A stretch of DNA of 47,414 nt, from NCBI GenBank assembly GCA_002362385.1, contig DEUB01000037.1, positions 1 through 47,414 of the forward strand, given 5' to 3'. Position 1 is the stretch's first letter, and each line of letters begins with the position of its first letter. The position numbers and the translations under genes were made by a program. The notes under the pieces are model-generated. The model saw only the letters and a list, made by a program, of their open reading frames with translations. It had not been told where the DNA came from and did not search any database. Below are positions 16,822 through 24,490 of the stretch, in pieces. Source of the DNA: Lachnospiraceae bacterium UBA3273. Its GTDB lineage: Bacteria; Bacillota; Clostridia; Lachnospirales; Lachnospiraceae.

Positions 16822-16946
16822 GGAGATAATAAAAATCATCTGTGATAAAACGATGATCATTTGGCAGAAAAAGACACTTATAGTAAAAAAACGTGCTCGC
16901 AGTAAAGGAAAGCGGCAGTGATTGAAATAATAAGGAACAAAAGCTT

Positions 16947-18239
16947 ATGAAGAACTATGTAAATCCCCTTGTAAGGGAAAAGCTGAAAAGCCTGCATCCG
17001 GGAAAAGAGGAAGAAAAGCTTGTACGGGAATATTACAAAAAGAAAATAAAGCTTTCCCTACTGGCAGCGGGAGCAGGCCTTCTTTTAGGAATTGTATCTT
17101 TTATCGGCGGAAAGAGCAATAAAGCATTTCCCGATGGCGGGGAGATCCTAAGGGAGGAACAGGACGGAAATGTACTGGAAATACCCGCGGTGGCACATAG
17201 CGAGAAATTTGGAAATGTTGATGTTGATATTGTGGTGGATAAAAGGGTGTATACCCGGGAAGAGAGGGAGAAGGCCTTTGACGAAACGGAAAAATGGCTG
17301 GAACAGGTCATGCCCGGAAATAACGAAGGCCTTTCCTGCGTCAGAGAGGATCTGGTTTTTCCGGACTATTATGAGGAATGCGGAATAGATATCCGATACA
17401 GCAGCGATCACTATGATTTAGTTGATGAAAGCGGAAGGGTCAGGAATGAAGATTTGGATAAAGAAAAAAATGTTCTGATAAGGGCGGAGCTTTCCTATGG
17501 GGATTTTAGCAGAAGCTGCACTTATGAGGTAACGGTCTGTCCCCCTTTGCTGACGGATGCGGAAAAATTTCAAAGAGATCTGGAGCAGACATTGTCTGCC
17601 GAAAATGAAAGGCAGAAGGAAGAAGAGACCTTTCGGCTGCCCGGTCATGTAGGAAATGAGAAAGTCAGTTTTTCCAAAAAGGGAGACAGGACTTATTTAT
17701 ATATGATCTTTATAGGAATTTTTGCGGCTGTGCTGCTTTACGGAGGAATGGACAGGGATCTGGATAAGCTTTGGGAAAAAAGAAAAAAGGAATTGCTCTT
17801 TTCTTATCCGGATTTTGTGGAAAAGCTGGCGCTTTTGACAGGAGCAGGCATGAACGTTACCGGCGCAGTCAAAAGGATTTACCATAACCAAAAGGCAAAT
17901 AAGGCAGGGCCTCTCTATGAGGAATTGGGCATATTCGTGAGGGGACTGGATAACGGAATGCTGGAAGAAAGGGCTTTAGAAAGCTTGGGAAAACGAACCG
18001 GACTCCCCCAATACAGAAAATTCTGTTCTCTTTTATCGGTAAATCTAAAAAAAGGTTCCATAAATTTAAAGAAATTGTTGGAACAGGAGGCGGAGGACGC
18101 TTTTACGGAGCATCAGCGCCACATGAAAAAGCTGGGGGAGGAGGCGGGAACAAAGCTTCTGCTGCCCATGATATTAATGTTAGCCGTAGTTTTGGTCATT
18201 ATTATGGTTCCCGCGTTTTTGACATATCAGATCAATTGA
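16947..18239 (+). CDS. tadC: TadC-like platform protein with inserted Ig-like domain
   Basis: The C-terminal ~160 residues are a T2SF domain (L-A-L-L-T-G-A-G-M-N-V-T-G-A-V, then a membrane segment at about 405-425), placing it as TadC. Unusually, residues ~56-248 between the first membrane segment (34-54) and the second (250-267) form a soluble, probably extracytoplasmic insert. Part of it (about 133-199) reads like an atrophied bacterial Ig-like domain: D-L-V-F-P, I-R-Y-S-S-D-H-Y-D-L-V-D, S-G-R-V, I-R-A-E-L-S-Y-G, T-Y-E-V-T-V. Length 430 is well above the ~300 typical of TadC. The membrane order predicts the insert outside, where it could guide or hold the fibre. Confidence 0.8.
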   Translation: MKNYVNPLVREKLKSLHPGKEEEKLVREYYKKKIKLSLLAAGAGLLLGIVSFIGGKSNKAFPDGGEILREEQDGNVLEIPAVAHSEKFGNVDVDIVVDKRVYTREEREKAFDETEKWLEQVMPGNNEGLSCVREDLVFPDYYEECGIDIRYSSDHYDLVDESGRVRNEDLDKEKNVLIRAELSYGDFSRSCTYEVTVCPPLLTDAEKFQRDLEQTLSAENERQKEEETFRLPGHVGNEKVSFSKKGDRTYLYMIFIGIFAAVLLYGGMDRDLDKLWEKRKKELLFSYPDFVEKLALLTGAGMNVTGAVKRIYHNQKANKAGPLYEELGIFVRGLDNGMLEERALESLGKRTGLPQYRKFCSLLSVNLKKGSINLKKLLEQEAEDAFTEHQRHMKKLGEEAGTKLLLPMILMLAVVLVIIMVPAFLTYQIN

Positions 18240-18256
18240 GAAAGGAGGAGATTAAG

Positions 18257-18424
18257 ATGAAAGGATTGCAAAGATTTATCCGCGATGAAAGAGGGATCGG
18301 AACGGTGGAAATGATCCTGATCCTTGTGGTATTGATCGCACTTGTTCTGATCTTTAAAGAGCAGATGACGGATTTAGTCAACAGTATTTTTGAAAAGATT
18401 ACCAAGCAAAGCGGCAAGGTATAA
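18257..18424 (+). CDS. flp: Flp1-like type IVb pilin
   Basis: A 55-residue prepilin-like protein: short basic leader, R-D-E-R-G, then I-G-T-V-E-M-I-L-I-L-V-V-L-I-A-L-V-L-I-F with the Glu five residues into the mature helix, as in class III signal peptides cut by A24 peptidases. I choose ATG 18257 because AAAGGAGGAG ends 6 nt before it. The strong ribosome site fits a major subunit. It resembles the Flp1-like family rather than the classical Flp with G/X-F-L-x-D-E-x-G. Confidence 0.85.
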   Translation: MKGLQRFIRDERGIGTVEMILILVVLIALVLIFKEQMTDLVNSIFEKITKQSGKV

Positions 18425-18496
18425 GCCCGGCGGCACTTAAGCGCCGTAAAGCAGAAATAAAGTCTGGTAATCGCAAAACAGGGAAAGGAGGCGTTT

Positions 18497-19934
18497 ATGA
18501 AAGAAAAATATCAGGCAGAAGGATCTGTCAGCATCTATCTGGCATTGACCTTTACCATTATGCTGTCGCTTATTCTGGTAATAGTGGAAGGCGCCAGGGA
18601 AAATGCCGTCCGTATGAAGCTGGAATGTGCAATGGATCTTTCTTTAAGTTCTGTATTTGCAGAATATAACAGGCCGTTGCTAAAGCAATACGATCTTTTC
18701 TTTATAGACGCCTCCTATGGCCTGGAAGGAGCGTCCATAGACCGGCTGGAGGGACATCTGGAAAGCTATCTGGAAGATAATTTCGCCATGAACGAAGAGC
18801 CGGGGATCGTAAAAAATTTGCTGGAGCTTTATAACGGAAGAAGTAAATATAACGGACTATTCTCTGGCATCCGATGAAGAAGGGCTTTTAATTAAGAGGC
18901 AGGCGGTTTCTTATATGAAGGATCTATATGGGGGCACATATTTAAACGAATTGAAAAGACAGTTGGATTCCGCCCAAAAAGAAGGACTGTTTACAAGGGA
19001 TGTGACTGCGGAGCGCCTTGCCAACCAAAGCGCCATTGACAGTGTTGAAATTCCGCCAAAGCAGATCGGAGAAGATGAATGGGAGGAGGTGGAATTAAAT
19101 AATCCGGCAGATGCCGTAAACAGTACGCGGGGGATTTTATCTCTGGTCATTGACGGGGAGCAGGAACTATCTTTATCGGGAGTGAATCTGTCAAATTATA
19201 TTTCCGGAAGAAACTGCAACCGGGGAAGGGGGCTTTTGGGAAGGGAAGAAAAAGGGGCCGTAGATGAGCTGATCTTTAATGAATACTTATTGAAGAAATG
19301 CGGCTGCTATACCGATCCAAAAGAAAGCGGAGCCTTGGAATACCAGATCGAATACATATTAGAAGGAAAGAGCAATGATATAGAAAATTTGAAAGCCGTT
19401 GTAAACAAGCTGCTTTTAATAAGGGAAACGGCAAATGTTATTTATTTGTTTTCCGATTCGGCCAAAATGGCGGAAGCGGAAGCCTTGGCCATAGCAGTTA
19501 CATCAGCGGTCGCAATGCCGGAGCTTTCAGAGCTTGTAAAGATTTCCCTGCTCTTTGCGTGGGCTTATGCGGAAAGTGTTTATGATGTCAGAAGTCTTTT
19601 ACAGGGAGGAAGGATCCCCTTATTAAAGACCGGAGAAACATGGCACTACAGCTTATCGGGAATGCTGGATTTTGCTTCGGATACCGCAGTAGAAGAAGGA
19701 ACGGAAGGGGCCGGATTGAGCTATGGGGATTATCTGAGAGTCTTTTTGGCCATAGAGGGAGAGAGGGAAAAAACCTTCCGGGCAATGGATATTATAGAGA
19801 TGGATGTACGCAAATGTCCGGGGAACAGCTATTTTCGCCTGGATACCTGCGTGGATTATATAGAAGCAACGGTTTATACAGGAAGCAGATACGGATTCAG
19901 CCATGAAATAACAAGAAGCTACTATTATTACTGA
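18497..19934 (+). pseudogene. Frameshifted TadE-like large pseudopilin (DUF5702-like)
   Basis: Two adjacent frames are parts of one protein. The first runs from ATG 18497 (after AAAGGAGGCG) to TGA 18875. It has the pseudopilin start E-G-S-V-S-I-Y-L-A-L-T-F-T-I and the phrase V-F-A-E-Y-N-R-P-L-L-K-Q-Y-D-L-F-F-I-D. The second frame is open from 18813 and takes over at about 18837 with E-E-V-N-I-T-D-Y-S-L-A-S-D-E-E-G, the sequence expected next in DUF5702-type proteins, and ends at 19934. A single extra base around 18834-18842 explains it. Repaired length would be ~479 residues. It may be a real lesion, phase variation or a sequencing error. The A6 run at 18811-18816 is close but lies before the last well-placed residues. 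Confidence 0.8.
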
Positions 19935-19956
19935 AAAGGAAAGGAGGTGGCAGAGG

Positions 19957-20916
19957 ATGTCTTCTTTGGAGCATATCAAACAAATAATCATAAGTGCATT
20001 TTCTCTCCAGACACAAATAAAAAAACACACTGACATTCTTCATTTGGTTTTCCCCAGAATCAAAAAAAGAAAAATTAGTAACCGTAAACCTTTTGCTTCA
20101 AAGAGGATATCCTCTGTCATCTCAATCACACATGAGGGCAGTCTGACTGTAGAGGCTGCCCTCGTCATACCCATATTTCTATTTGCTGTAACAGCGGTTT
20201 TATCATTTACGGATATTTTGAGACTGCAGATAAAAATGGACAGCGCTATGACGCAGTGCGCAAAGGAACTGGCCGTATACGGATATGCCGGAGAGAGTAT
20301 TGCAGGAGAAGTTTTAGATGACATACCATTTCCGGCGGGAACGCTTTTTTCGGAAACCTACGTAAGGAACAGGGTCATTTCAGAATTGGGGCAGGATTAT
20401 CTTTCCCGGTCGCCTGCAAACGGCAGCGGGACCATCCATTTCTTAGGCAGCAGGATCATGGAAAATGACAGAATTGAGTTAGATGCTGCTTACTATGTGA
20501 CCCCTTATTTTGCCTTATCCCCAAAATCCGGATTTTTAACAGGAAACCGTGCTGTGGCAAGGGCTTTTACAGGATACGACAATTTATCGGCAGTAAATGA
20601 AAAAGACAGGGAAGAGTTTGTTTATATAACGCCGGAAGGAGAAGCATATCACAAAAGCAGAGGCTGCCATTATCTGGATCTGTCCATAGAAAAAGTTTTT
20701 ATAGAGGATATATCCGGTATCAGAAATGCGGAAGGCGGTATCTATCATGCATGTCCTTTATGCAAAGGAGCGGGTAACGGGACAACGGTATTTGTTACCA
20801 ATTATGGGAACAGGTATCACAGGGACGTTTTGTGCAGCGGGTTAAAAAGAACGGTGGAAATGGTGCCCATATCTGAAACAGGGGGCAGGCATCCCTGCGC
20901 TAAATGCGGTAATTAA
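19957..20916 (+). CDS. TadE-like pseudopilin with two C-terminal Cys/His metal-binding modules
   Basis: After a ~60-residue basic cytosolic stretch comes the pseudopilin segment G-S-L-T-V-E-A-A-L-V-I-P-I-F-L-F-A-V-T-A, cleavable before or near Thr/Val with Glu at +5. The extracytoplasmic part ends in two related modules. Module 1: V-Y-I-T...Y-H232...C237...C266-x-x-C269. Module 2: V-F-V-T...Y-H288...C293...C314-x-x-C317. Both have H-x4-C then C-x2-C, as in Ada-like zinc-binding tails. AAAGGAGGTGG gives the start. A metal or thiol role in the assembled fibre is an inference. Confidence 0.82.
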   Translation: MSSLEHIKQIIISAFSLQTQIKKHTDILHLVFPRIKKRKISNRKPFASKRISSVISITHEGSLTVEAALVIPIFLFAVTAVLSFTDILRLQIKMDSAMTQCAKELAVYGYAGESIAGEVLDDIPFPAGTLFSETYVRNRVISELGQDYLSRSPANGSGTIHFLGSRIMENDRIELDAAYYVTPYFALSPKSGFLTGNRAVARAFTGYDNLSAVNEKDREEFVYITPEGEAYHKSRGCHYLDLSIEKVFIEDISGIRNAEGGIYHACPLCKGAGNGTTVFVTNYGNRYHRDVLCSGLKRTVEMVPISETGGRHPCAKCGN

Positions 20917-20926
20917 TTGATTTGAG

Positions 20927-20960
20927 GGTCAAATGAATATGCAGGCATATTCTCTTGACC
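20927..20960. repeat. 34-bp palindrome between Tad genes
   Basis: GGTCAA-AT-GAATATGC, then AG, then GCATATTC-TC-TTGACC. The 6-bp outer and 8-bp inner arms are perfect, with only a 2-nt mismatch between them. It ends 4 bp before the GGAGG of the next gene. It lacks a T-run, so it is not a usual terminator. It may be an operator or an mRNA processing hairpin. Confidence 0.6.
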
Positions 20961-20973
20961 TATGGAGGCTAAG

Positions 20974-21411
20974 ATGGAATGGAAATCATTTGCTCTATGT
21001 ATACTGCTGGGCGCATTGGCCGTTGCGGATTATAAAAAGAGGGAAATACCTCTATGGCCTGTTGCAGCGGTTTTATGCATAGGAATATTAAATTTACATA
21101 TGCAGCATTACCGGGATTGGAGAAATGTATTGGGAGGTATAGGCGTAGGCGCAGTATTGCTTTTACTTTCAAAGGCCACAAACGGACGGATTGGGGCGGG
21201 AGACGGACTTGTTTTTATGGCAGTCGGAATATTTGCGGGATTAAGATCCACACTTCTTTGTATATGCGCAGCATTTTTTCTTGCATCCTTTGGCGCGCTT
21301 TTTTTACTTTGCGTGAAAAAGGCGGGCAAAGATCATAAAATACCTTTTATTCCATACATTTTTGCGGCATATATATTGACGGTTTGTATACAGACAGGAG
21401 GGAGCGGATAA
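20974..21411 (+). CDS. Second prepilin peptidase-like protein, A24 family
   Basis: Another A24-type membrane aspartic protease: Asp19 in V-A-D-Y-K-K-R-E-I-P and Asp77 in G-A-G-D-G-L-V-F-M. It has about five hydrophobic segments and 145 residues when started at ATG 20974, which has GGAGG 5 nt upstream (the ATG at 20962 lies inside that site). It is embedded among pseudopilin genes, whereas the other peptidase heads the operon. The two may cut different leader classes, for example Flp-like versus TadE-like. Confidence 0.85.
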   Translation: MEWKSFALCILLGALAVADYKKREIPLWPVAAVLCIGILNLHMQHYRDWRNVLGGIGVGAVLLLLSKATNGRIGAGDGLVFMAVGIFAGLRSTLLCICAAFFLASFGALFLLCVKKAGKDHKIPFIPYIFAAYILTVCIQTGGSG

Positions 21412-21464
21412 AAGGACGATAGGAGAGATTACAAAAAGCCGAATGGAAAAGGGAAAGAAGTCGG

Positions 21465-21947
21465 ATGTATAAAGAAGATAAAAAGTCGAATAGAAAAGAG
21501 GATACAAAGAAAATGAAAGATCGGATGAAAAAGAGGATAAAGGATAATCGGGGCAGTTTCACTATAGAAGCGGCTGTTATAATTTCTTTTCTTGTAATTG
21601 TAGTAAATATGATTTTGGTTCTGGCCTTTTTTCTATATAGCAGATGTTCTTTGGAAAGGGCGGCGGCTATGGGGGCTTTAAGGGGAAGCCAGGCCGTATG
21701 GGAGGATAACACTTTGCGCTGCAGGAAAGCGGATGAAGGAGTGGAAGAAATATTAGCAAATAATCTATTGGGAACAGACACAGTGGAAAAAGAGATCACG
21801 GTAAAGGGAAATCAGATATCGGTAGCATTGGATATGCATATCCGGCAATGGAATTTTCATACGGAGGCTAAAAAGAAATGCATAAATCCGGTTTTATTTA
21901 TCAGAAACTGCCGAAAACTGGAAGGTCTTGGAAAGGAGCGGAAATGA
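21465..21947 (+). CDS. TadE-like pseudopilin
   Basis: Minor-pilin-like protein with a very basic leader and the segment R-G-S-F-T-I-E-A-A-V-I-I-S-F-L-V-I-V-V-N-M, where Glu at +5 marks a class III signal. The rest (~100 residues) is extracytoplasmic, ending in a Lys/Arg-rich tail. The start is uncertain: ATG 21465, 21513 or 21525 all precede the helix, and the leader is encoded by purine-rich imperfect repeats. Its stop overlaps the next start as ATGA. Confidence 0.78.
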   Translation: MYKEDKKSNRKEDTKKMKDRMKKRIKDNRGSFTIEAAVIISFLVIVVNMILVLAFFLYSRCSLERAAAMGALRGSQAVWEDNTLRCRKADEGVEEILANNLLGTDTVEKEITVKGNQISVALDMHIRQWNFHTEAKKKCINPVLFIRNCRKLEGLGKERK

Positions 21948-23314
21948 ATACAGAATACAAAAGAGAGAACCATAAAAGCTATCTTGTAATAAAAAACCGG
22001 AGAACAGAGGAAGATGATTATGACTTAAAAATGCTGGGCAGTAATCCCATAGAAGGTCTGCTTCCTGTATCTTTTCATGTATTTAACGGAGAGGAGGAGC
22101 TATATTATGATATCAGCACCAAGCAGCCCCTTGGCATTTTATATGAAAAACGGGAAATGAGAAAGGAAGATCTGGAAAAGCTTTTTAAAGGCATGAAAAG
22201 TGTGGTAAATAAACTGGAAGAATATCTGTTAGACGTGGAAGGAGTTATCCCTGAGCCGGACCATATTTATGTGGGCGGCGATGAGCGGGTTTATTTATTG
22301 TATTACCCTTTTGAAAAGGCGTCGTTTCAACAGAACATATATGAATTTGCTGAATATATTCTGAGCAGGGTATGCAATGAGGATGAAAAGGCCGTTGTAT
22401 ATGCATACAGCTTTTACCGTTATATAAAAGAGGAAAACGGGGATCTGCAGGAAGCGCTTTCCAGGCTGGAGCTTGATGAAAAAGACCGGATGGAACCGGC
22501 GGATAATAGAGATACCATAAAAGAGCATTGGGAAGATGTAGAATTATCCGGAGAAGAAGGGGAACAGGGGCTTTATCTTGATGAAGAGGCGTTAAATCTC
22601 CCGGGCGTTTTCAAGGAGCAGGAGGAACAGAGCTGTTACAAGGAATTTATGGGAATTGTCTTTTTTATTGTTTTAGGCCTCGGAGGAATGGGAATCCTGA
22701 TTTATAGTGTCTGGAAATACGACCTGGCATGGCAGAGTCTGTTTTCCAGAATGGAATCCGTTGCAGGCGCCGGGATCAGTATTATGGCTGTTATGGGTCT
22801 TATTCTGTTCAAAGGAATGGAGTATATCAGAAATCGAAAAAAGGCTGAATTGCCTGAAAAACAGAAGGAATTATTGCCGGAAGAAGTTTCAGAGGGCTTT
22901 TGCAGAGACTTTTCTGTTCCGGTCTTTGAGCAGCCGGATGAAGACGAGGTAAAAGAGGATGCAGATACCGGAAAGGAAAAGGATTTTGAAACGGTTTTAT
23001 TACAGGAGAATTGTTATCATGAGCAAAGGATATTAAGGGGCAGGGTCAAGGGCAGAAAAAAAGAGATTGATCTGTCTACATTTCCCTTTATTGTGGGAAA
23101 GAACAGAGATCAGGTGGACTATGTATTAGAGGATAACTCCGTCAGCAGAATACATGCCAGATTTACGTTAAGGGATGATGTTGTTTATCTGACGGATTTA
23201 AACAGCACAAACGGAACCCTGAAAAACGGGATCCGCCTAGAACCCAATGAGATGACCATGTTAGAGGCTGATGATGAGATAACCTTTGGAAGGCTGACTT
23301 TTACCTATCATTAG
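21944..23314 (+). CDS. DUF6382-like/FHA domain membrane protein
   Basis: The N-terminal ~180 residues resemble the DUF6382 domain (N-P-I-E-G-L-L-P-V-S-F..., Y-D-I-S-T-K-Q-P-L). This is followed by an acidic stretch, two membrane segments (about 239-258 and 274-291) and a C-terminal FHA domain with S-V-S-R-x-H and N-S-T-N-G-T, which binds phosphothreonine. This points to control of the Tad machine by Ser/Thr phosphorylation. Start ATG 21944 follows AAGGAGCGG and overlaps the previous stop. It is the last gene of the Tad operon. Confidence 0.82.
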   Translation: MNTEYKRENHKSYLVIKNRRTEEDDYDLKMLGSNPIEGLLPVSFHVFNGEEELYYDISTKQPLGILYEKREMRKEDLEKLFKGMKSVVNKLEEYLLDVEGVIPEPDHIYVGGDERVYLLYYPFEKASFQQNIYEFAEYILSRVCNEDEKAVVYAYSFYRYIKEENGDLQEALSRLELDEKDRMEPADNRDTIKEHWEDVELSGEEGEQGLYLDEEALNLPGVFKEQEEQSCYKEFMGIVFFIVLGLGGMGILIYSVWKYDLAWQSLFSRMESVAGAGISIMAVMGLILFKGMEYIRNRKKAELPEKQKELLPEEVSEGFCRDFSVPVFEQPDEDEVKEDADTGKEKDFETVLLQENCYHEQRILRGRVKGRKKEIDLSTFPFIVGKNRDQVDYVLEDNSVSRIHARFTLRDDVVYLTDLNSTNGTLKNGIRLEPNEMTMLEADDEITFGRLTFTYH

Positions 23315-23366
23315 GATTATCAGTTTTATTGTTGCTTTGAAAATGGATTTCCGTGTATTTGGCTTG

Positions 23367-23425
23367 CCTGTCATTGACAGGATTTTAGGAAAATGATACC
23401 CTTTCTAATATAGGTTAGAAAAGGG
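23367..23425 (+). promoter_or_regulatory. Candidate rhomboid promoter covered by two inverted repeats
   Basis: TTGACA (23374-23379), 17 bp, TACCCT (23397-23402) preceded by TG. The -35 is embedded in a perfect palindrome CCTGTCA-T-TGACAGG (23367-23381). The -10 and start site lie in CCCTTTCTAA-N6-TTAGAAAAGGG (23399-23425, one bulged A). The -10 itself is weak. Confidence 0.5.
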
Positions 23426-23434
23426 TAACGGAAT

Positions 23435-24490
23435 ATGAAAAATCGGATTTCCTATTATTTGGGACAAAACGGATATTTAAAAATGCTGACGAACATGTCC
23501 GAATTTACCATATTTTTCAAAAAAGAAAATGGGTTTGTGAGTATGGTGGAAGTAGTGGATATGAAAGAAAACCCTTACATTACGGAAGATATGCTCCACA
23601 GTGTGGTCCAGAAGGCCCAGTGGAGATTCAGGGATCAGGGTGTTGAGGAGATACATTATCTGGTCCTGGTTCTTGCAGAAGATATGGAAAGGGCGGAAGC
23701 GTTAGGGGAAAGAGAATACTTTTTCTGGATCATTGACAACCGGGCAAAAGAGCTTTTTATACCGGAAGGAAAAGCGGAAGATTTTTATGGTATGAAAAGA
23801 CAGATCGAAGAATGGCTGAAGGCGGATTTTGACAGTGAGGCTTTGGGAGAAGCCGCTTCTTATGGCGTGGACGGGCGCAGGATTAAAAAGTTCAGGGAAC
23901 AGCCCCTGGTAAATCACGGGATCTTCCTGATAAATGTGATTGTTTTTACTTTCTGTACATTATCGGGGGAATTGTTGTATAATTATGGAAGATTGAGACT
24001 TACTGAAGTAGAAAGCGGTCAATGGTACAGGATCATAACCTGTATGTTTCTCCATGGCGATATGTCCCATCTGGTGGGAAATATGATCATGCTGTTCTTT
24101 CTGGGTAATATTGTGGAAAAAGAGCTGGGGCATATAAAATATTTTATTCTATATTTTCTGTCAGGAATTGCAGGAGGTTATGCTTCCTTGTGTATACAGC
24201 GTGCGAGAATGCATATGGGAATGGAGCTTGTAGGTTCGATCGGTGCCAGCGGCGCTATTTTTGGAATGCTGGGCGGGCTTTTATGGCTCTTAATACGGAA
24301 TAAAGGAAAATTAGCGGAACTGTCCTTTGCAAGAGTATTGTTTTTGGTATGTTATGCTTTGTACGGAGGATTGACCAGTACAAATGTGGATAATGCGGCG
24401 CATTTCGGCGGGCTGGTGGCAGGATTTTTCCTGGCGGTAATTTTATACCGCAAGAAAAAGCGGCAGAAAGAAAGGGAAGGGACTCTATGA
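23435..24490 (+). CDS. Rhomboid family intramembrane serine protease
   Basis: Membrane protease that cuts single-span proteins within the bilayer. Catalytic Ser272 in G-A-S-G-A-I-F-G and His323 in A-A-H-F-G-G form the dyad. H-G-D-M-S-H-L-V-G-N-M carries the conserved His/Asn. About six to seven membrane segments follow residue 162. The first ~160 residues are a soluble domain of a kind common in Firmicutes rhomboids but of unknown function. It overlaps the next gene by 4 nt (ATGA). Coming right after the Tad operon, it might process a surface protein, but that is only positional. Confidence 0.93.
   Translation: MKNRISYYLGQNGYLKMLTNMSEFTIFFKKENGFVSMVEVVDMKENPYITEDMLHSVVQKAQWRFRDQGVEEIHYLVLVLAEDMERAEALGEREYFFWIIDNRAKELFIPEGKAEDFYGMKRQIEEWLKADFDSEALGEAASYGVDGRRIKKFREQPLVNHGIFLINVIVFTFCTLSGELLYNYGRLRLTEVESGQWYRIITCMFLHGDMSHLVGNMIMLFFLGNIVEKELGHIKYFILYFLSGIAGGYASLCIQRARMHMGMELVGSIGASGAIFGMLGGLLWLLIRNKGKLAELSFARVLFLVCYALYGGLTSTNVDNAAHFGGLVAGFFLAVILYRKKKRQKEREGTL

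Noticed and set aside
21412..21560. Repeated TCGGATG/GAAAAGAGGATA-like units at the start of the TadE-like gene
   Set aside because: They encode the basic leader of the protein; low complexity explains them.
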